Shown here piece by piece: positions 18,857 through 29,800 of a stretch of 64,000 nt of DNA. The stretch comes from Pseudoalteromonas sp. XI10 (GTDB lineage: Bacteria; Pseudomonadota; Gammaproteobacteria; Enterobacterales; Alteromonadaceae), in contig NZ_LOPY01000039.1 of the NCBI RefSeq assembly GCF_001469895.1, positions 225,305-289,304 on the forward strand. Reading direction: 5' to 3'. The notes under the pieces were generated by a model, which was given only the letters and a program-made list of their open reading frames with translations, was not told the origin of the DNA and searched no databases. Position 1 is the first letter of the stretch. The number at the start of each line of letters is the position of its first letter. The translations under genes were made by a program, and so were the position numbers.

Positions 18857-20593
18857 TTACTTCTTACGAAATACACGACGTGCTGCTGCAAATGGTAATA
18901 GCAATAATGCATACCAAGGGAAGCTTGCTGATTGACGCTCGTATTGTTCAATCTCTTCTGCAGGACATTCTTCAACGCTGCCGTCAATTGGTGTTAACTT
19001 AACAGCCACTGCGACACTTTCATATTCGATATTGCCATTAACATCGACTACAACGTTACCGAATGAATCTGTCTTTTCAACAGTTTTAGTCGCAACACCG
19101 AAGATTTCATTATTGTTGTTAATTGATTTCGCTTCAGCAACCGTGTATTTAAAGCGAGTCTCACCATCTTCTTCATAACAAGGTAATAAATCGTTTAAGT
19201 TAACAACTGAATCTTCACCAATGGTGTACATGAAACCTTCACGACGACGCGTAGAAGTATTGTAAATATCTGTTTCGCCCTCACCAACAACAATACCATT
19301 GTCATTGATATCGTTAGCTAATGAACTTGAGCTTGAGAAGTAATCCGTTGGGAAAACAACACTATCGCTATTTTTATCGTAGTAGAAAAATTTTGTACGC
19401 GTTGTACCGTCGATACGCTTGCTCGCGTAGCCAACAATAACATCATCATTATTTACCGCTAAAGGCTGACCAGAAATCCAATCATCCTCTTGGTCGATAA
19501 ATTCTTTTACTTCACCATTTTCGAAAATAACAGGCATAGTAATACGTGTACTATTACTCTTGTAACGCACATCAGACGTACCAACCACTAAACCATTTTC
19601 GTTGATCGCAAGTGCGTTACTACGGAACGCGAAATCTTCGTCATCTTCAGGCGTTAAACCTAAGCCATACATTTCTGTATTAGTGATGTTTAGATTACTG
19701 TCTAATGTCCACTTAACAGCTCGTTTATTATAAATACCCGTTGAATAAGTACGGTTGTACGCTTCTACACAGTCTGAAACTGGTTCATCTTCGCCGTCAC
19801 AGTTATCAGTAATATCATCCAGTGGATCAACCGCAATATCCGTTGACACAGTACCTACTACTTCATAGCCATTTGCTGTTTTGATAATGTCATTAGCTGA
19901 GCTAACACCACCATACTCATCAAACTCTGGTGCTATTTCAACTTTCACACCGTCTTCGCTGATAACAATTGCACGGCTAATGAAGTCTCTTAAAAAGTGG
20001 GTTTCTTCTTCATCTTCATCTGTTTGAGTGAACGATGTTTTTTCGTAAGGTGCACTGCCCCAACCAACCATCACACCGTCATCTGTTACAGCATTTAATA
20101 AGTTAGAAGTCGAGCGTGTTAAGCCGTCAAAATCAAGAGACTGTTCATCAAATATAACTTGCTCTGAAGCACCTTCAGATGTGTAAAGGGTTGCAATTGC
20201 ACTTGATAGTTTTTGATATTCAGAGTCAGTTGAATTACTTGTTAAAAAACTTACCATAAATGCATGAGCATCGGCATTTGTATTTACCGCATCGTTATTC
20301 TCAATATCATCAAGCGTGAATGTAATTTCTTTATCAATGAGTTCATACTGCTTTTTAGCTGTATCATAAGCATCTTTGATCGACGAATCTGTAAAATCGA
20401 TATAAGAGACATCAACGGGTAATTTGTAAAGGCCATTTGCTAAGCCTATGATGTGACCGTTTTCACTAACATCTGTTACGTAGTTAAATTTAGCGCCATC
20501 AATTCCACCTAATTCTTCTAATTTATAGGTTGCGCTTATCGCTGAGGTACTTAGGGTGGCTAAAATACTGGCAGCGAGTAATTTGTATTTCAT
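18857..20593 (-). CDS. DUF3466 family exported protein with C-terminal sorting-like tail
   Basis: 578 residues. A signal peptide (about 1-20, cut after ISA) is followed by repeated segments with the pattern of 'NENGLVVGTSD', 'NDDVIVGYAS', 'NDNGIVVGEGE' (HAF-like repeats, probably a beta-propeller type fold). The last 25 residues are SFPW, then a hydrophobic stretch ALLLLPFAAA, then a basic end RRVFRKK: the tripartite form of GlyGly-CTERM/PEP-CTERM sorting signals, though without the Gly-Gly. Function is unknown. It follows uup by 11 bp and closes the rlmKL-grx-uup operon. Predicted periplasmic or surface-anchored. Confidence 0.85.
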   Translation of the reverse strand: MKYKLLAASILATLSTSAISATYKLEELGGIDGAKFNYVTDVSENGHIIGLANGLYKLPVDVSYIDFTDSSIKDAYDTAKKQYELIDKEITFTLDDIENNDAVNTNADAHAFMVSFLTSNSTDSEYQKLSSAIATLYTSEGASEQVIFDEQSLDFDGLTRSTSNLLNAVTDDGVMVGWGSAPYEKTSFTQTDEDEEETHFLRDFISRAIVISEDGVKVEIAPEFDEYGGVSSANDIIKTANGYEVVGTVSTDIAVDPLDDITDNCDGEDEPVSDCVEAYNRTYSTGIYNKRAVKWTLDSNLNITNTEMYGLGLTPEDDEDFAFRSNALAINENGLVVGTSDVRYKSNSTRITMPVIFENGEVKEFIDQEDDWISGQPLAVNNDDVIVGYASKRIDGTTRTKFFYYDKNSDSVVFPTDYFSSSSSLANDINDNGIVVGEGETDIYNTSTRRREGFMYTIGEDSVVNLNDLLPCYEEDGETRFKYTVAEAKSINNNNEIFGVATKTVEKTDSFGNVVVDVNGNIEYESVAVAVKLTPIDGSVEECPAEEIEQYERQSASFPWYALLLLPFAAARRVFRKK

Positions 20594-20604
20594 TTTAATC
20601 CTTA

Positions 20605-22515
20605 CTACTGATTCTTTAAATCTTCGAGTTCTTCCCAGCGCTCAAAAGCGGCTTCAAGCTCAGACTCTAACTCGGCTAAATGGTTCAATGCTTCTGTTGT
20701 AATTGCAGCATCTTGCTTAAAAAAGTCAGGGTCATTAACCACAACTTGCTGAGCGTCTAACGCTTTTTCAAGTTGTTCCACTTTACTGGGTAATTCTTCT
20801 AATTCAAGTTTTAATTTGTAAGAGAGTTTATTACTTTTCTTTGGTGTTTTATCTTGGCTAACAACGGCCGGCTTTTCTTGTTTAATTTGTTGCTGTTGTT
20901 GTTTTTCTTGCTCTGCTAAATGAGCTGCATACGCTTCATAGTCGCTATAGCCTCCAACAATGTCGGTGATCTTGCCGTTACCTTCAAATGCCCATACAGA
21001 ATTACAGGTATTATCAATAAATTCACGGTCATGGCTTACAATCAGCACTGTGCCCTGATATTGGTTGATGATCTCTTCTAAGAGCTCTAAAGTTTCAATA
21101 TCAAGGTCATTGGTTGGCTCATCGAGAACAATAATGTTAGATGGCTTTAAAAATAACTTTGCTAATAATAAGCGGTTTTTCTCACCACCTGAAAGCGCTT
21201 TTACTGGCGTACGCGCTCTTGCCGGTGGAAATAAGAAGTCTTGTAAGTACCCTAGCACATGACGTGAGCGCCCGCCCATCATCACTTCTTGCTTACCTTC
21301 AGCGACGTTATCTTGTACTGTGGCTTCTTCATCAAGCTTTTGACGATATTGGTCAAAATAAGCAAACTCTAAGTTAACACCTTGCTTAACACTACCGCTA
21401 TCTGCTGTTAAGTCACCAAATAAAATTTTAAGCAGTGTTGTTTTACCAATACCATTTGGCCCAACAAGGCCAACACGATCGCCACGCATAACAAGGGTTG
21501 AAAAGTCTTTTGCGATCACTTTATCTTTAAATGCATGACAGATGTTTTTCGCTTCGAATACTAATTTACCTGAACGATCTGCTGTTTCAATATTGAAGTC
21601 GGTTTTACCTACCTGATCAACACGCTGCTTACGCTCTTTACGTAACTCTTTTAAAGCGCGCACACGGCCTTCATTACGCGTTCTACGTGCTTTAATACCT
21701 TGGCGGATCCACGCTTCTTCTTCTGCTAAGCGCTTATCAAATAATGCGTTTTGTGTTTCTTCTACTTTTAAATCATGGGCTTTTTGTTCAAGGTAGGTCG
21801 CGTAATCGCCAGGGTACGAAACCAGCTTGCCACGGTCTAAATCAAGAATACGGGTTGCAACTGCTCGAATAAATGCACGGTCGTGAGAAATAAAAACGAT
21901 ACCGCCTTTAAACTCTTTTAAAAACTGCTCAAGCCAAATAACACTACTCATATCTAAGTGGTTGGTAGGCTCATCAAGTAGCAGTAAATCGGGTTCACTA
22001 ACCAAGGCTCTTGCAAGAGCAACTTTACGTAACCAACCACCCGATAATGATTCAAGCTTGGCTTCTGGATCTAGCTCTAAACGAGATAAAACGAGCTGAA
22101 TGCGGGTATCAAAACGCCAGCCATCAACAGTTTCTAATTGATTAGATAAACGCTCTAATTTGTTAAGTAATTTATCGTTATAGTCAGTTTGCATTTGATT
22201 ACTAACTTGGTGATATTCTATCAGTAAGTTAGCGATGTCAGGCATGCCCTGCGCTACATAATCAAATACTGAGCCTGCCGCCCCTTTTGGTGGATCTTGC
22301 TCTAAACGAGAAATGCGAATACCGCCTAATTGGTTGATTTCGCCATCATCCAATGTCACTTGGCCATCAAGCACTTTTAGTAGTGTTGATTTACCAGCAC
22401 CGTTTCGACCAACGATACAAACACGCTCACCTGACTCAATAACGGCATCGGCATCATCTAGTAGTGGATGCGTACCATAAGCGAGTTGAGCTTTGGCTAT
22501 TCTGATTAAATCCAT
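20605..22515 (-). CDS. uup: ABC-F ATPase Uup
   Basis: Soluble ABC-F protein with two nucleotide-binding domains; in E. coli Uup affects precise transposon excision and ribosome-related processes. 636 residues. Walker A motifs GRNGAGKST (near 36) and GPNGIGKTT (near 355), signatures LSGGWLRK and LSGGEKNR, and Walker B LLLDEPTNHLD and IVLDEPTNDLD. A charged C-terminal coiled coil (about 535-636), rich in Gln, Lys and Glu, is the Uup DNA-binding extension. It lies 14 bp after the glutaredoxin-like gene and 11 bp before the DUF3466 gene. Confidence 0.95.
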   Translation of the reverse strand: MDLIRIAKAQLAYGTHPLLDDADAVIESGERVCIVGRNGAGKSTLLKVLDGQVTLDDGEINQLGGIRISRLEQDPPKGAAGSVFDYVAQGMPDIANLLIEYHQVSNQMQTDYNDKLLNKLERLSNQLETVDGWRFDTRIQLVLSRLELDPEAKLESLSGGWLRKVALARALVSEPDLLLLDEPTNHLDMSSVIWLEQFLKEFKGGIVFISHDRAFIRAVATRILDLDRGKLVSYPGDYATYLEQKAHDLKVEETQNALFDKRLAEEEAWIRQGIKARRTRNEGRVRALKELRKERKQRVDQVGKTDFNIETADRSGKLVFEAKNICHAFKDKVIAKDFSTLVMRGDRVGLVGPNGIGKTTLLKILFGDLTADSGSVKQGVNLEFAYFDQYRQKLDEEATVQDNVAEGKQEVMMGGRSRHVLGYLQDFLFPPARARTPVKALSGGEKNRLLLAKLFLKPSNIIVLDEPTNDLDIETLELLEEIINQYQGTVLIVSHDREFIDNTCNSVWAFEGNGKITDIVGGYSDYEAYAAHLAEQEKQQQQQIKQEKPAVVSQDKTPKKSNKLSYKLKLELEELPSKVEQLEKALDAQQVVVNDPDFFKQDAAITTEALNHLAELESELEAAFERWEELEDLKNQ

Positions 22516-22529
22516 CGTGATTACTACTC

Positions 22530-22763
22530 TTATTCTTTATTATCAGCAATAAATTGCGCTAATTGCTCAGCATCAAAAGGCCAAAATAATTTCTCGCCTT
22601 GATGAGATTCCACAACCGGAATACTGGTTTGGTAAAGTTCAATCAGCTGTTCACTGTCCATAATGTCTTTTGCTACAAACGAAGCGTTTGCAGCAATTAA
22701 TAATTCATCGGCCATTTCACACAGATGACAGCCATCAGTGTGGTACAAAGTAAAATTAGCCAT
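22530..22763 (-). CDS. Glutaredoxin-like protein (DUF836 family)
   Basis: 77-residue thioredoxin-fold protein with a CHLC dithiol motif at 12-15 and the cis-Pro segment SIPVVE, as in the glutaredoxin-like DUF836 family. Substrate unknown. It overlaps the rlmKL end by 8 nt and precedes uup by 14 bp, a neighbourhood that is conserved in several marine gammaproteobacteria. Confidence 0.85.
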   Translation of the reverse strand: MANFTLYHTDGCHLCEMADELLIAANASFVAKDIMDSEQLIELYQTSIPVVESHQGEKLFWPFDAEQLAQFIADNKE

Positions 22764-24873
22764 GAGTAATAAGCCAGCTATTATGAATTTGCTTATTACG
22801 TTTAAAATCTGGTGATAAAGTCTTGTCAGAAATGTTTTCTGCTTTTAAACCCAGACCCATTAGCCCTACTTCATCCATACTAAAGCCACGCTTATTGTTT
22901 GAGAATATAAGCGTACCGTTCGGGCTTAAAATCTTCTTAACCCAGGTAAGAAGTTTGATGTGGTCGCGTTGAACATCAAACGCATCTTTCATACGTTTTG
23001 AGTTGGAGAACGTCGGTGGATCTAAGAAAATTAAATCATATTGGCCTTGTGCATACTCAAGCCACTTCAAGCAGTCTGCTTGCTCAAAACGATAACGGGT
23101 ATTACTGATATCATTCAGAGCAAAGTTTTCTTGCGCCCACTTTAAGTAAGTTTTTGACATATCAACCGTGGTAATGGCTTTAGCACCACCCACAGCAGCA
23201 TGCACAGATGCGCTGCCTGTATAAGCAAACAAGTTTAAGAAACGTTTGCCTTGTGCGTTTTGTTGGATATAACGACGAGCTAATCGGTGATCTAAGAACA
23301 AACCTGTATCTAAATAATCAAATAAGTTTACTTTGAACTTAGCGCCAAACTCTTCAACTACTTGAGTACGATTTTGTTTTGCTACCTTGGTATATTGCTC
23401 TTCACCTTTTTGCTTTTTACGCACTTTAACTGCAATATTTTCTGGTGCTATCTTTAACTGCTCAGAGGTCAAGCTGATCACATCTTGCAAACGTTTTTGA
23501 GCCGTATTGTCATCGATTTCTTTAGGTGCAGCATATTCAAAAATAACCGCTGAATCATCGTATACATCAACAGCTACGTTATATTCTGGAATATCCGCAT
23601 CATAAACACGGTAGCAGCTTACTTCATTTTGCTTTAACCAGTTCTTTAAATTTTGCTTATTTTTCTTTAAACGGTTTGCAAAGGCTGTTGAACCTTCAAA
23701 ATTAAGAGCCGGCTTATCTTCTTTGCTAAGTTCTACTTGTTTATCGTCAAGTTGGTAAAGATTTAATACAACATCTAACGGGCCATTTTTAAACTTATAG
23801 CGTTTTAACTTAACTAACTTTAATAACTTAAATAAGCTTTCGTCAGTGCCAAGTAAAGCAAGTTTCCAATGATTAAAGTGCTTTTTGAAGCCAACACCTA
23901 AACTACGGTGTAAGTTAATCAGCTCAGCCATTGAGCCTAAACGTTCACCATAAGGTAAGTTTGAAATCACCACACCAGGTAGTTTCGCAACTGAGGTTAA
24001 CTTAGTGGCATCGCTTTGTTTAAACTTAATAACATTACCAAGGTCAGCACGCTCTGCGTTTTCTTGAGCTTTTGAAATCACACTGGCGTCAATATCATGG
24101 CCAATAAGCCAAAGTTTAGGATCTGTAATTTGGGCCGTTAGTTCTGCTTTTAATTCTTTGTATTTTTGAATTCGGAAACTAGGCAGGCGCTCAAAGGCAA
24201 AACCTTCACGGAATAAGCCCGGCGCTTCATTGCGTGCCATGCTTGCAGCTTCAATTAAAATGGTACCAGAGCCACAACATGGATCGAATAAAGGTTGCTG
24301 TACGTTTTCAAGCCAACCACTTCGTTTCACAAGAGCTGCAGCTAAATGCTCTTTAATCGGCGCTTTACCTTGATCTTGACGATAACCACGCTCAGATAAA
24401 CGCGGGCCAGAATAATCGATATAAAGCGCAACACCTTGACGGTTCAACCTTGCTACAACACGTACATTGGCATTGTATTTATCAACATCAGGACGTTGCT
24501 CGAATAAATCCGCGAAGTAATCAACAATCGCATCTTTTACAACTAGACCTGAAAATTGCGTATTTTTTAAGTCGTTATTTGTACCACTAAAATCAACAGC
24601 AAAGGTTTGTTTAGGGCCAAACCACTCCTGCCAAGGCTGCAAGCGCGCAAATTGATAAAGGCTGTCTTTGTCTTTTACGCCTTCTTTTTCTTCTATCAGC
24701 ATCATGATACGAGTCGCAAAACGGCTCGATAAACAAATCTTTTGTGCTAATAAGCTATCTGCTTCAAAACGTACAGAGCCCACGGTTTGTTTTGAGACTT
24801 CTGCACCTAGTGCTGTAAGCTCATCAACAAGTAAATTTTCTATTCCGATAGAAGTAAGTGCGATAAATTGCAA
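22756..24873 (-). CDS. rlmL: Bifunctional 23S rRNA methyltransferase RlmKL (m7G2069, m2G2445)
   Basis: Fused methyltransferase modifying 23S rRNA at two guanines. 705 residues (E. coli 702). The N-terminal half has a THUMP domain (about 45-155) and the RlmL catalytic motif ISNLPYGERLG; the C-terminal half is RlmK with the SAM-binding LNLFAYTGSASVHAA and LDPPTFSNSKR. It heads an operon with the glutaredoxin-like gene, uup and the DUF3466 gene. Confidence 0.96.
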   Translation of the reverse strand: MQFIALTSIGIENLLVDELTALGAEVSKQTVGSVRFEADSLLAQKICLSSRFATRIMMLIEEKEGVKDKDSLYQFARLQPWQEWFGPKQTFAVDFSGTNNDLKNTQFSGLVVKDAIVDYFADLFEQRPDVDKYNANVRVVARLNRQGVALYIDYSGPRLSERGYRQDQGKAPIKEHLAAALVKRSGWLENVQQPLFDPCCGSGTILIEAASMARNEAPGLFREGFAFERLPSFRIQKYKELKAELTAQITDPKLWLIGHDIDASVISKAQENAERADLGNVIKFKQSDATKLTSVAKLPGVVISNLPYGERLGSMAELINLHRSLGVGFKKHFNHWKLALLGTDESLFKLLKLVKLKRYKFKNGPLDVVLNLYQLDDKQVELSKEDKPALNFEGSTAFANRLKKNKQNLKNWLKQNEVSCYRVYDADIPEYNVAVDVYDDSAVIFEYAAPKEIDDNTAQKRLQDVISLTSEQLKIAPENIAVKVRKKQKGEEQYTKVAKQNRTQVVEEFGAKFKVNLFDYLDTGLFLDHRLARRYIQQNAQGKRFLNLFAYTGSASVHAAVGGAKAITTVDMSKTYLKWAQENFALNDISNTRYRFEQADCLKWLEYAQGQYDLIFLDPPTFSNSKRMKDAFDVQRDHIKLLTWVKKILSPNGTLIFSNNKRGFSMDEVGLMGLGLKAENISDKTLSPDFKRNKQIHNSWLITHG

Positions 24874-25051
24874 AGTAAAAACCCTTAAATGCTAATTGCG
24901 CAGGATTATAGCATAGCTTGGCGAACAAAAACGCCAACATTTGCAGGGATATTAGCTGGATTTTTACTTAGCTCACTAGGTTACAAATCTCGCGCCGCGA
25001 TTAAATCGCCCCTAGAGTGAACAAATTTTAATTGACAAAGGTCAACACGCC

Positions 25052-25582
25052 CTAGGCTGATTTAAACTGTTTTTGTTGAATATAAACAGGATGGATACGG
25101 TTATTTAAAACCTTAATAGCCTCAAACTGTTCAAGAGAAAGGTTTTCGTCTAGTTGAAAGTGTTGGCTTAAGTTAATACACACTGAGGCTTCGCTTGAGT
25201 GGTCAACAATTAAAAACTCACCTTCTTGTGCCTGTGAGCACAACTTCACTACAGCTTCGACACTTGGCTGGCTGCCATGATACTCATGAAAGAACCAACT
25301 TTTTGCAAGTACTGGCTTTAAATGAAATTTGACCGCAGTGGCATTTAGCGCGATTTGGCAAAGCTCTGCAGGGTTCCATAGTGAGAAAGTTTCGAGGTAT
25401 TGATAAACTTGCTGATAAAATGCAGCGTCTTCAAGGCTAAAGTTAGGCTCTTGTAAAACAGCATCGGTGAGTTGGCGAAGTTTGTAAGGCGTGCACAGTT
25501 GTATATCTTGGTCTAGGTCAACCAAAAGACGATTATTTTTTGCACAAGCAAGCCATTTCCATTGCTTAGATGCTTGTAACAT
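25052..25582 (-). CDS. zapC: Cell division protein ZapC
   Basis: FtsZ-ring-associated protein that promotes FtsZ polymer bundling. 176 residues. Recognised from alignment by eye to E. coli ZapC: an N-terminal W-W-like segment (KQWKWLACAKNNRLLVDL), DAAFYQQV, ALNATAVKFHLKPVLAKSW and the C-terminal IKVLNNRIHPVY. Placement between pyrD and rlmKL matches E. coli. 120 bp of AT-rich DNA with a strong inverted repeat separate it from pyrD. Confidence 0.87.
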   Translation of the reverse strand: MLQASKQWKWLACAKNNRLLVDLDQDIQLCTPYKLRQLTDAVLQEPNFSLEDAAFYQQVYQYLETFSLWNPAELCQIALNATAVKFHLKPVLAKSWFFHEYHGSQPSVEAVVKLCSQAQEGEFLIVDHSSEASVCINLSQHFQLDENLSLEQFEAIKVLNNRIHPVYIQQKQFKSA

Positions 25583-25641
25583 GTCTCCTCCCTAACGAAT
25601 AAATACTGTGCGCATAATCACAAATTATAACTAAAGCAGAC

Positions 25642-25678
25642 CATTAATAAAATGATTTATTAGAACATTTTATTAATG
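25642..25678. repeat. Perfect AT-rich inverted repeat between pyrD and zapC
   Basis: Arms CATTAATAAAATG (25642-25654) and CATTTTATTAATG (25666-25678) are exact reverse complements, 13 bp each, with an 11-nt spacer. There is no T-run after it on the minus strand, so a classical terminator is unlikely. It could be an mRNA hairpin after pyrD or a dimeric regulator site upstream of zapC. Confidence 0.75.
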
Positions 25679-25702
25679 ATCAATTGCTTAGATAACTGAT
25701 CC

Positions 25703-26713
25703 TTATAAGCTATTTAGGATCGTTTTTACCAATTCTGGGCCTTTATAAATGAAACCAGTGTAAACTTGTATAAGGTCTGCACCTGCTGCAAATTTCTCTT
25801 TTGCCGAATCAGCATCATCGATGCCACCCACACCAATGATAGGTAGTTTACCTTCGGTTAAGCGCTTAAGTTCACTAACCACGTGGGTTGAACGCTGACG
25901 CACAGGCTGGCCTGATAAACCACCCGCTTCATTTGCGTACTGTTGACCTTGTACCATTGCGCGCTCAAGTGTGGTGTTTGTAGCAATAACACCATCGATC
26001 TTATTGTTGATCAATGACTCACTAACTTGGCCGATTTGTACTTCATCAAGATCAGGGGCGATCTTAACTAGCATAGGCACTTGTTTGTTATGTTTAGCAA
26101 CTAGATCAAGTTGCTCATTCTTTAAGCTTTGCAATAAGTCATCAAGCGCTTCGCCGTATTGTAAATCACGAAGACCTGGGGTATTCGGTGAAGAAATATT
26201 TACTGTGATATACGATGCATGCTCAAATACTTTTCGCATACAGTGAATGTAATCATCTTTACCCTGCTCGTTTGGTGTATCTTTATTTTTACCAATATTA
26301 ATACCTAGAATACCGTCGTATTTCGCTGCTTTAACATTGTTAACTAGGTTATCAACGCCCTTATTGTTAAAGCCCATGCGGTTAATAATCGCATTTGATT
26401 CAGGTAAGCGGAAAATACGTGGTTTATCGTTACCCGCTTGAGGACGTGGTGTAACAGTACCTACTTCAACAAAACCAAAACCCATTTGCGAAAATGCATC
26501 AATACACTCGGCATTTTTATCTAAGCCTGCCGCTAAACCTACTGGGTTTTTAAACTCTAAACCTAGAAAATTGACGGGTTTATTAGGGACAGATTGAGAC
26601 CACGCAGCACTCAATGGCGTATGAGCAAATCGGCGTAAATTATTAAGTGCAAATTCATGAGCCCACTCCGCATCACGGGTAAACATAAAACGGCGAGCTA
26701 GATCATAAAACAT
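25703..26713 (-). CDS. pyrD: Dihydroorotate dehydrogenase (quinone), class 2
   Basis: Membrane-associated flavoenzyme that oxidises dihydroorotate to orotate with quinone in pyrimidine synthesis. 336 residues, as in E. coli. The N-terminal helix ([11 protein letters not shown]) is the membrane and quinone-access domain that marks class 2; the catalytic Ser is in [17 protein letters not shown]-binding residues are in GVGGIDD and TGFIYKGP. The start ATG at 26713 follows AAGGA; a longer frame reaching upstream has no support. Confidence 0.97.
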   Translation of the reverse strand: MFYDLARRFMFTRDAEWAHEFALNNLRRFAHTPLSAAWSQSVPNKPVNFLGLEFKNPVGLAAGLDKNAECIDAFSQMGFGFVEVGTVTPRPQAGNDKPRIFRLPESNAIINRMGFNNKGVDNLVNNVKAAKYDGILGINIGKNKDTPNEQGKDDYIHCMRKVFEHASYITVNISSPNTPGLRDLQYGEALDDLLQSLKNEQLDLVAKHNKQVPMLVKIAPDLDEVQIGQVSESLINNKIDGVIATNTTLERAMVQGQQYANEAGGLSGQPVRQRSTHVVSELKRLTEGKLPIIGVGGIDDADSAKEKFAAGADLIQVYTGFIYKGPELVKTILNSL

Positions 26714-26779
26714 GGTTTGTTCCTTAGGTAAAAATAAACAAGGTAGCCGTTTATAAACGGACCATTGCAAATTAAGGGC

Positions 26780-26806
26780 AAAAAAATACCCCAGCGAGCT
26801 GGGGTA
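26780..26806 (-). terminator. gdhB terminator
   Basis: Perfect inverted repeat TACCCCAGC / GCTGGGGTA (26787-26795, 26798-26806) with a 2-nt spacer and a poly-A tract at its left edge, which becomes a U-run when read on the minus strand, 21 bp after the glutamate dehydrogenase stop. Confidence 0.92.
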
Positions 26807-26827
26807 TGTATTTTAACGACTTTTCAC

Positions 26828-29800
26828 TTATTTGGAAGTGTCACAGTTGTGGCTTAACAACATTAGTTCACGAAGTGCCACTGAGAACTTCGCAAAATCA
26901 TGGCTTTGCGATGTTTTGAACTCAGATAGCATCTGCTTCCAACGTTGTAATAGTAGATCTTGGTTATCCATCCACTCATCAATTTGTGCATCAATGTCTT
27001 TGCTGTCTGCAGCAAAGCTATTAAGTACCACAGCTGATAATGTACGTTGTTGCCAATCCAGCTCTTCACGGTAAGAAGCACGAGCAAGTGCTTGCCAGTG
27101 GTTCGCAACTGGTTGGTTGGTGATTTGGTCAAGGAACCAATGTAAGCCCATACGCGCACCTAGCTTGAAGTAGGTGTTAGAAACCATATCAATGCTACGC
27201 TCTGAGTTATAAGCGATTTCAGCTAAGTCCATTACAGAGAATAAGCTTGATAGTGACACAATACGTGTTGCAAGGGCTTTTGGTACATTGCTGTCAATTA
27301 GCTTCTCTGCCGCTTTTACTAAGCGCTCGCTTTCTTTTTCAACCATGTAGCTGTTTAAGTTTTCACTTAAATCAGCAAATGTTGGTGCAAAGAACTCAAT
27401 TGCTTGCTCAATCGTTTGTGCTTTATTGCGATGACGTAAGAACCAACGTGTTGCACGACGAACCGTACGACGTAATTGATATAGCATTTCTGTTTGTACA
27501 GCTGCTGGGATCTTATTATCAAGTGCAACAATTGATGACCATGTTTCTGGCATCTGGAACACTTCTTTTGCAATTGAGTAGCAAAGTGCGATTTCAGCTT
27601 CGTTAGCACCTGTTTCTTCGTGCATACGAACCATAAAGTTAAGACCCATATCGTTAACGATGTTATTTGCAAGTTTCGTTGCAATAATCTCTTTACGAAG
27701 TGGGTGGTTATCCATTGCATCGTTGAACTTCTCACGAAGTGGCACTGGGAACGACTTAACTAATAACTGACGGTAGTAAGGGTTTTCAGTGATTTCATCA
27801 ACCACTAGAGACTCTTTAAGAACCATCTTCGCGTAAGAAACAAGTACAGAAAGCTCTGGACGAGTTAAATCTTTACCCGCTGCTGCGCGCTCTGCAAGTT
27901 CTTCATCAGTTGGAATGAACTCGATTGCACGGTTAAGCTTGCCATCTTTTTCAAGGGCATGGATGAAACGTACTTTTTCTTTAAGCGTTGACGTACCTTT
28001 TGATTGAGTAATCGATAAGGTATGCGTTTGACGGTAACAGTCTTTTAATACTAACTCAGACACTTCATCAGTCATTGAATAAAGTAACTCATCACGCTGT
28101 TTACGTGTTAAGTCACCTTCAGCAACTAGGCCATTAAGTAAGATCTTGATGTTTACTTCGTTATCTGAACACGCAACACCACCTACGTTATCGATGAAGT
28201 CAGTGTTAACACGACCGCCTATAGCCGCAAATTCGATACGACCTAATTGAGTCGCACCTAAGTTACCGCCCTCACCTAAGATCTTCGCACCAAGCTCAGA
28301 ACCGTTAATACGAAGTGCATCATTAGCACGGTCACCAACATCAGCATCAGTCTCTTTAGAGTTCTTGATGTAAGTACCGATACCACCATTCCAAAGTAAA
28401 TCAAACTCCATCATAAGAGCTGCTTTGATTAACTCGTTAGGTGTCATGCTCGCTTTCTTAGTGCCAAGCATTTTCTTCATTTCTGGGCTTAAGCTAATTG
28501 ATTTAGCCGCACGAGAGAAAATGCCACCACCTTGTGAAATAAGGTCTTTATTGTAATCTTCCCAAGAAGAACGCGGTAGATTAAATAAACGCTCACGCTC
28601 TGGGTAAGATGTCGCTGCATCTGGATTTGGATCAACAAAGATGTGCATGTGGTTAAACGCTACTTGTAAGCGAATGTGCTTAGAAAGCAACATACCATTA
28701 CCAAATACGTCACCCGCCATATCGCCGATTGCCACCACAGTGAAATCAGTTGTTTGACAGTCAATGTCCATTTCACGGAAATGACGTTTAACAGATTCCC
28801 ACGCACCTTTTGCTGTGATACCCATTTTCTTGTGGTCGTAACCTACCGAGCCACCTGATGCGAATGCATCACCTAGCCAGAAGTTATATTCATTTGCGAT
28901 GCCGTTTGCAATATCAGAGAAAGTCGCAGTACCCTTATCGGCAGCAACAACTAAATACGGGTCATCTTCATCATGACGAACAACATTAACTGGTGGAACA
29001 ATCTCACCACGTTCAATGTTATCTGTGATATCTAATAAACCACGGATGAAAATCTTGTAACACTCTTGGCCTTCTTTGAAGAATGCTTCACGGTCTGTCG
29101 GTAGCTGTTTACATACGAAACCACCTTTCGAACCTACTGGCACGATAACCGTGTTTTTAACTTGTTGCGCTTTAACAAGACCCAGCACTTCAGTACGGAA
29201 ATCTTCACGACGGTCAGACCAACGTAAACCACCACGAGCAACTTTACCACCACGTAAATGTACACCTTCAACGCGCGGCGAGTATACAAAGATCTCAAAC
29301 GCAGGCAGTGGTAATGGCATTTCTGGGATCATAGAAGGCTGAACTTTGAACGATACGTATGACTTAAATTGGCCGTCCGCTTCTTTTTGGAAGAAGTTCG
29401 TTCTAAGAGTTGCGTTGATCATATCAACGTATAAACGGATGATACGGTCATCATCTAGGTTCGCTACGTTTTCTAGTTCAAGATTAACTTGTGCAACTAG
29501 CTTCTCAAGTGTCTTCTCACTGCCAGGGTTCTTAACTGAGAACTTTTTAGTGAATAAGTTAACGATTTGCGATGCAATGTGTGGGTAATTTGCAAATGTG
29601 CTTTCGATGTAAGTTTGCGAGAAAGTTACACCAATTTGACGCATGTATTTAGCGTAGGCACGTAGAATAGACGCTTCACGACCTGTTAAGCCACCCATTA
29701 ATACTAAACGGTTGAAACCATCGTTTTCTAAGCGGTTATTCCACACGTTCGTTAACGCTGCACGGAAACGCGCTGACACTTTATCAAAGTCAGCAATACC

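Noticed and set aside
24990..25045. Short palindromes TCGCGCCGCGA and TTGAC-AAAG-GTCAA in the rlmKL-zapC gap
   Set aside because: Arms of only 5 bp; such matches are expected by chance in a gap of this size.
26714..26770. A 19-codon extension of pyrD
   Set aside because: The shorter start matches class 2 enzymes and has AAGGA; the extension has no homology.
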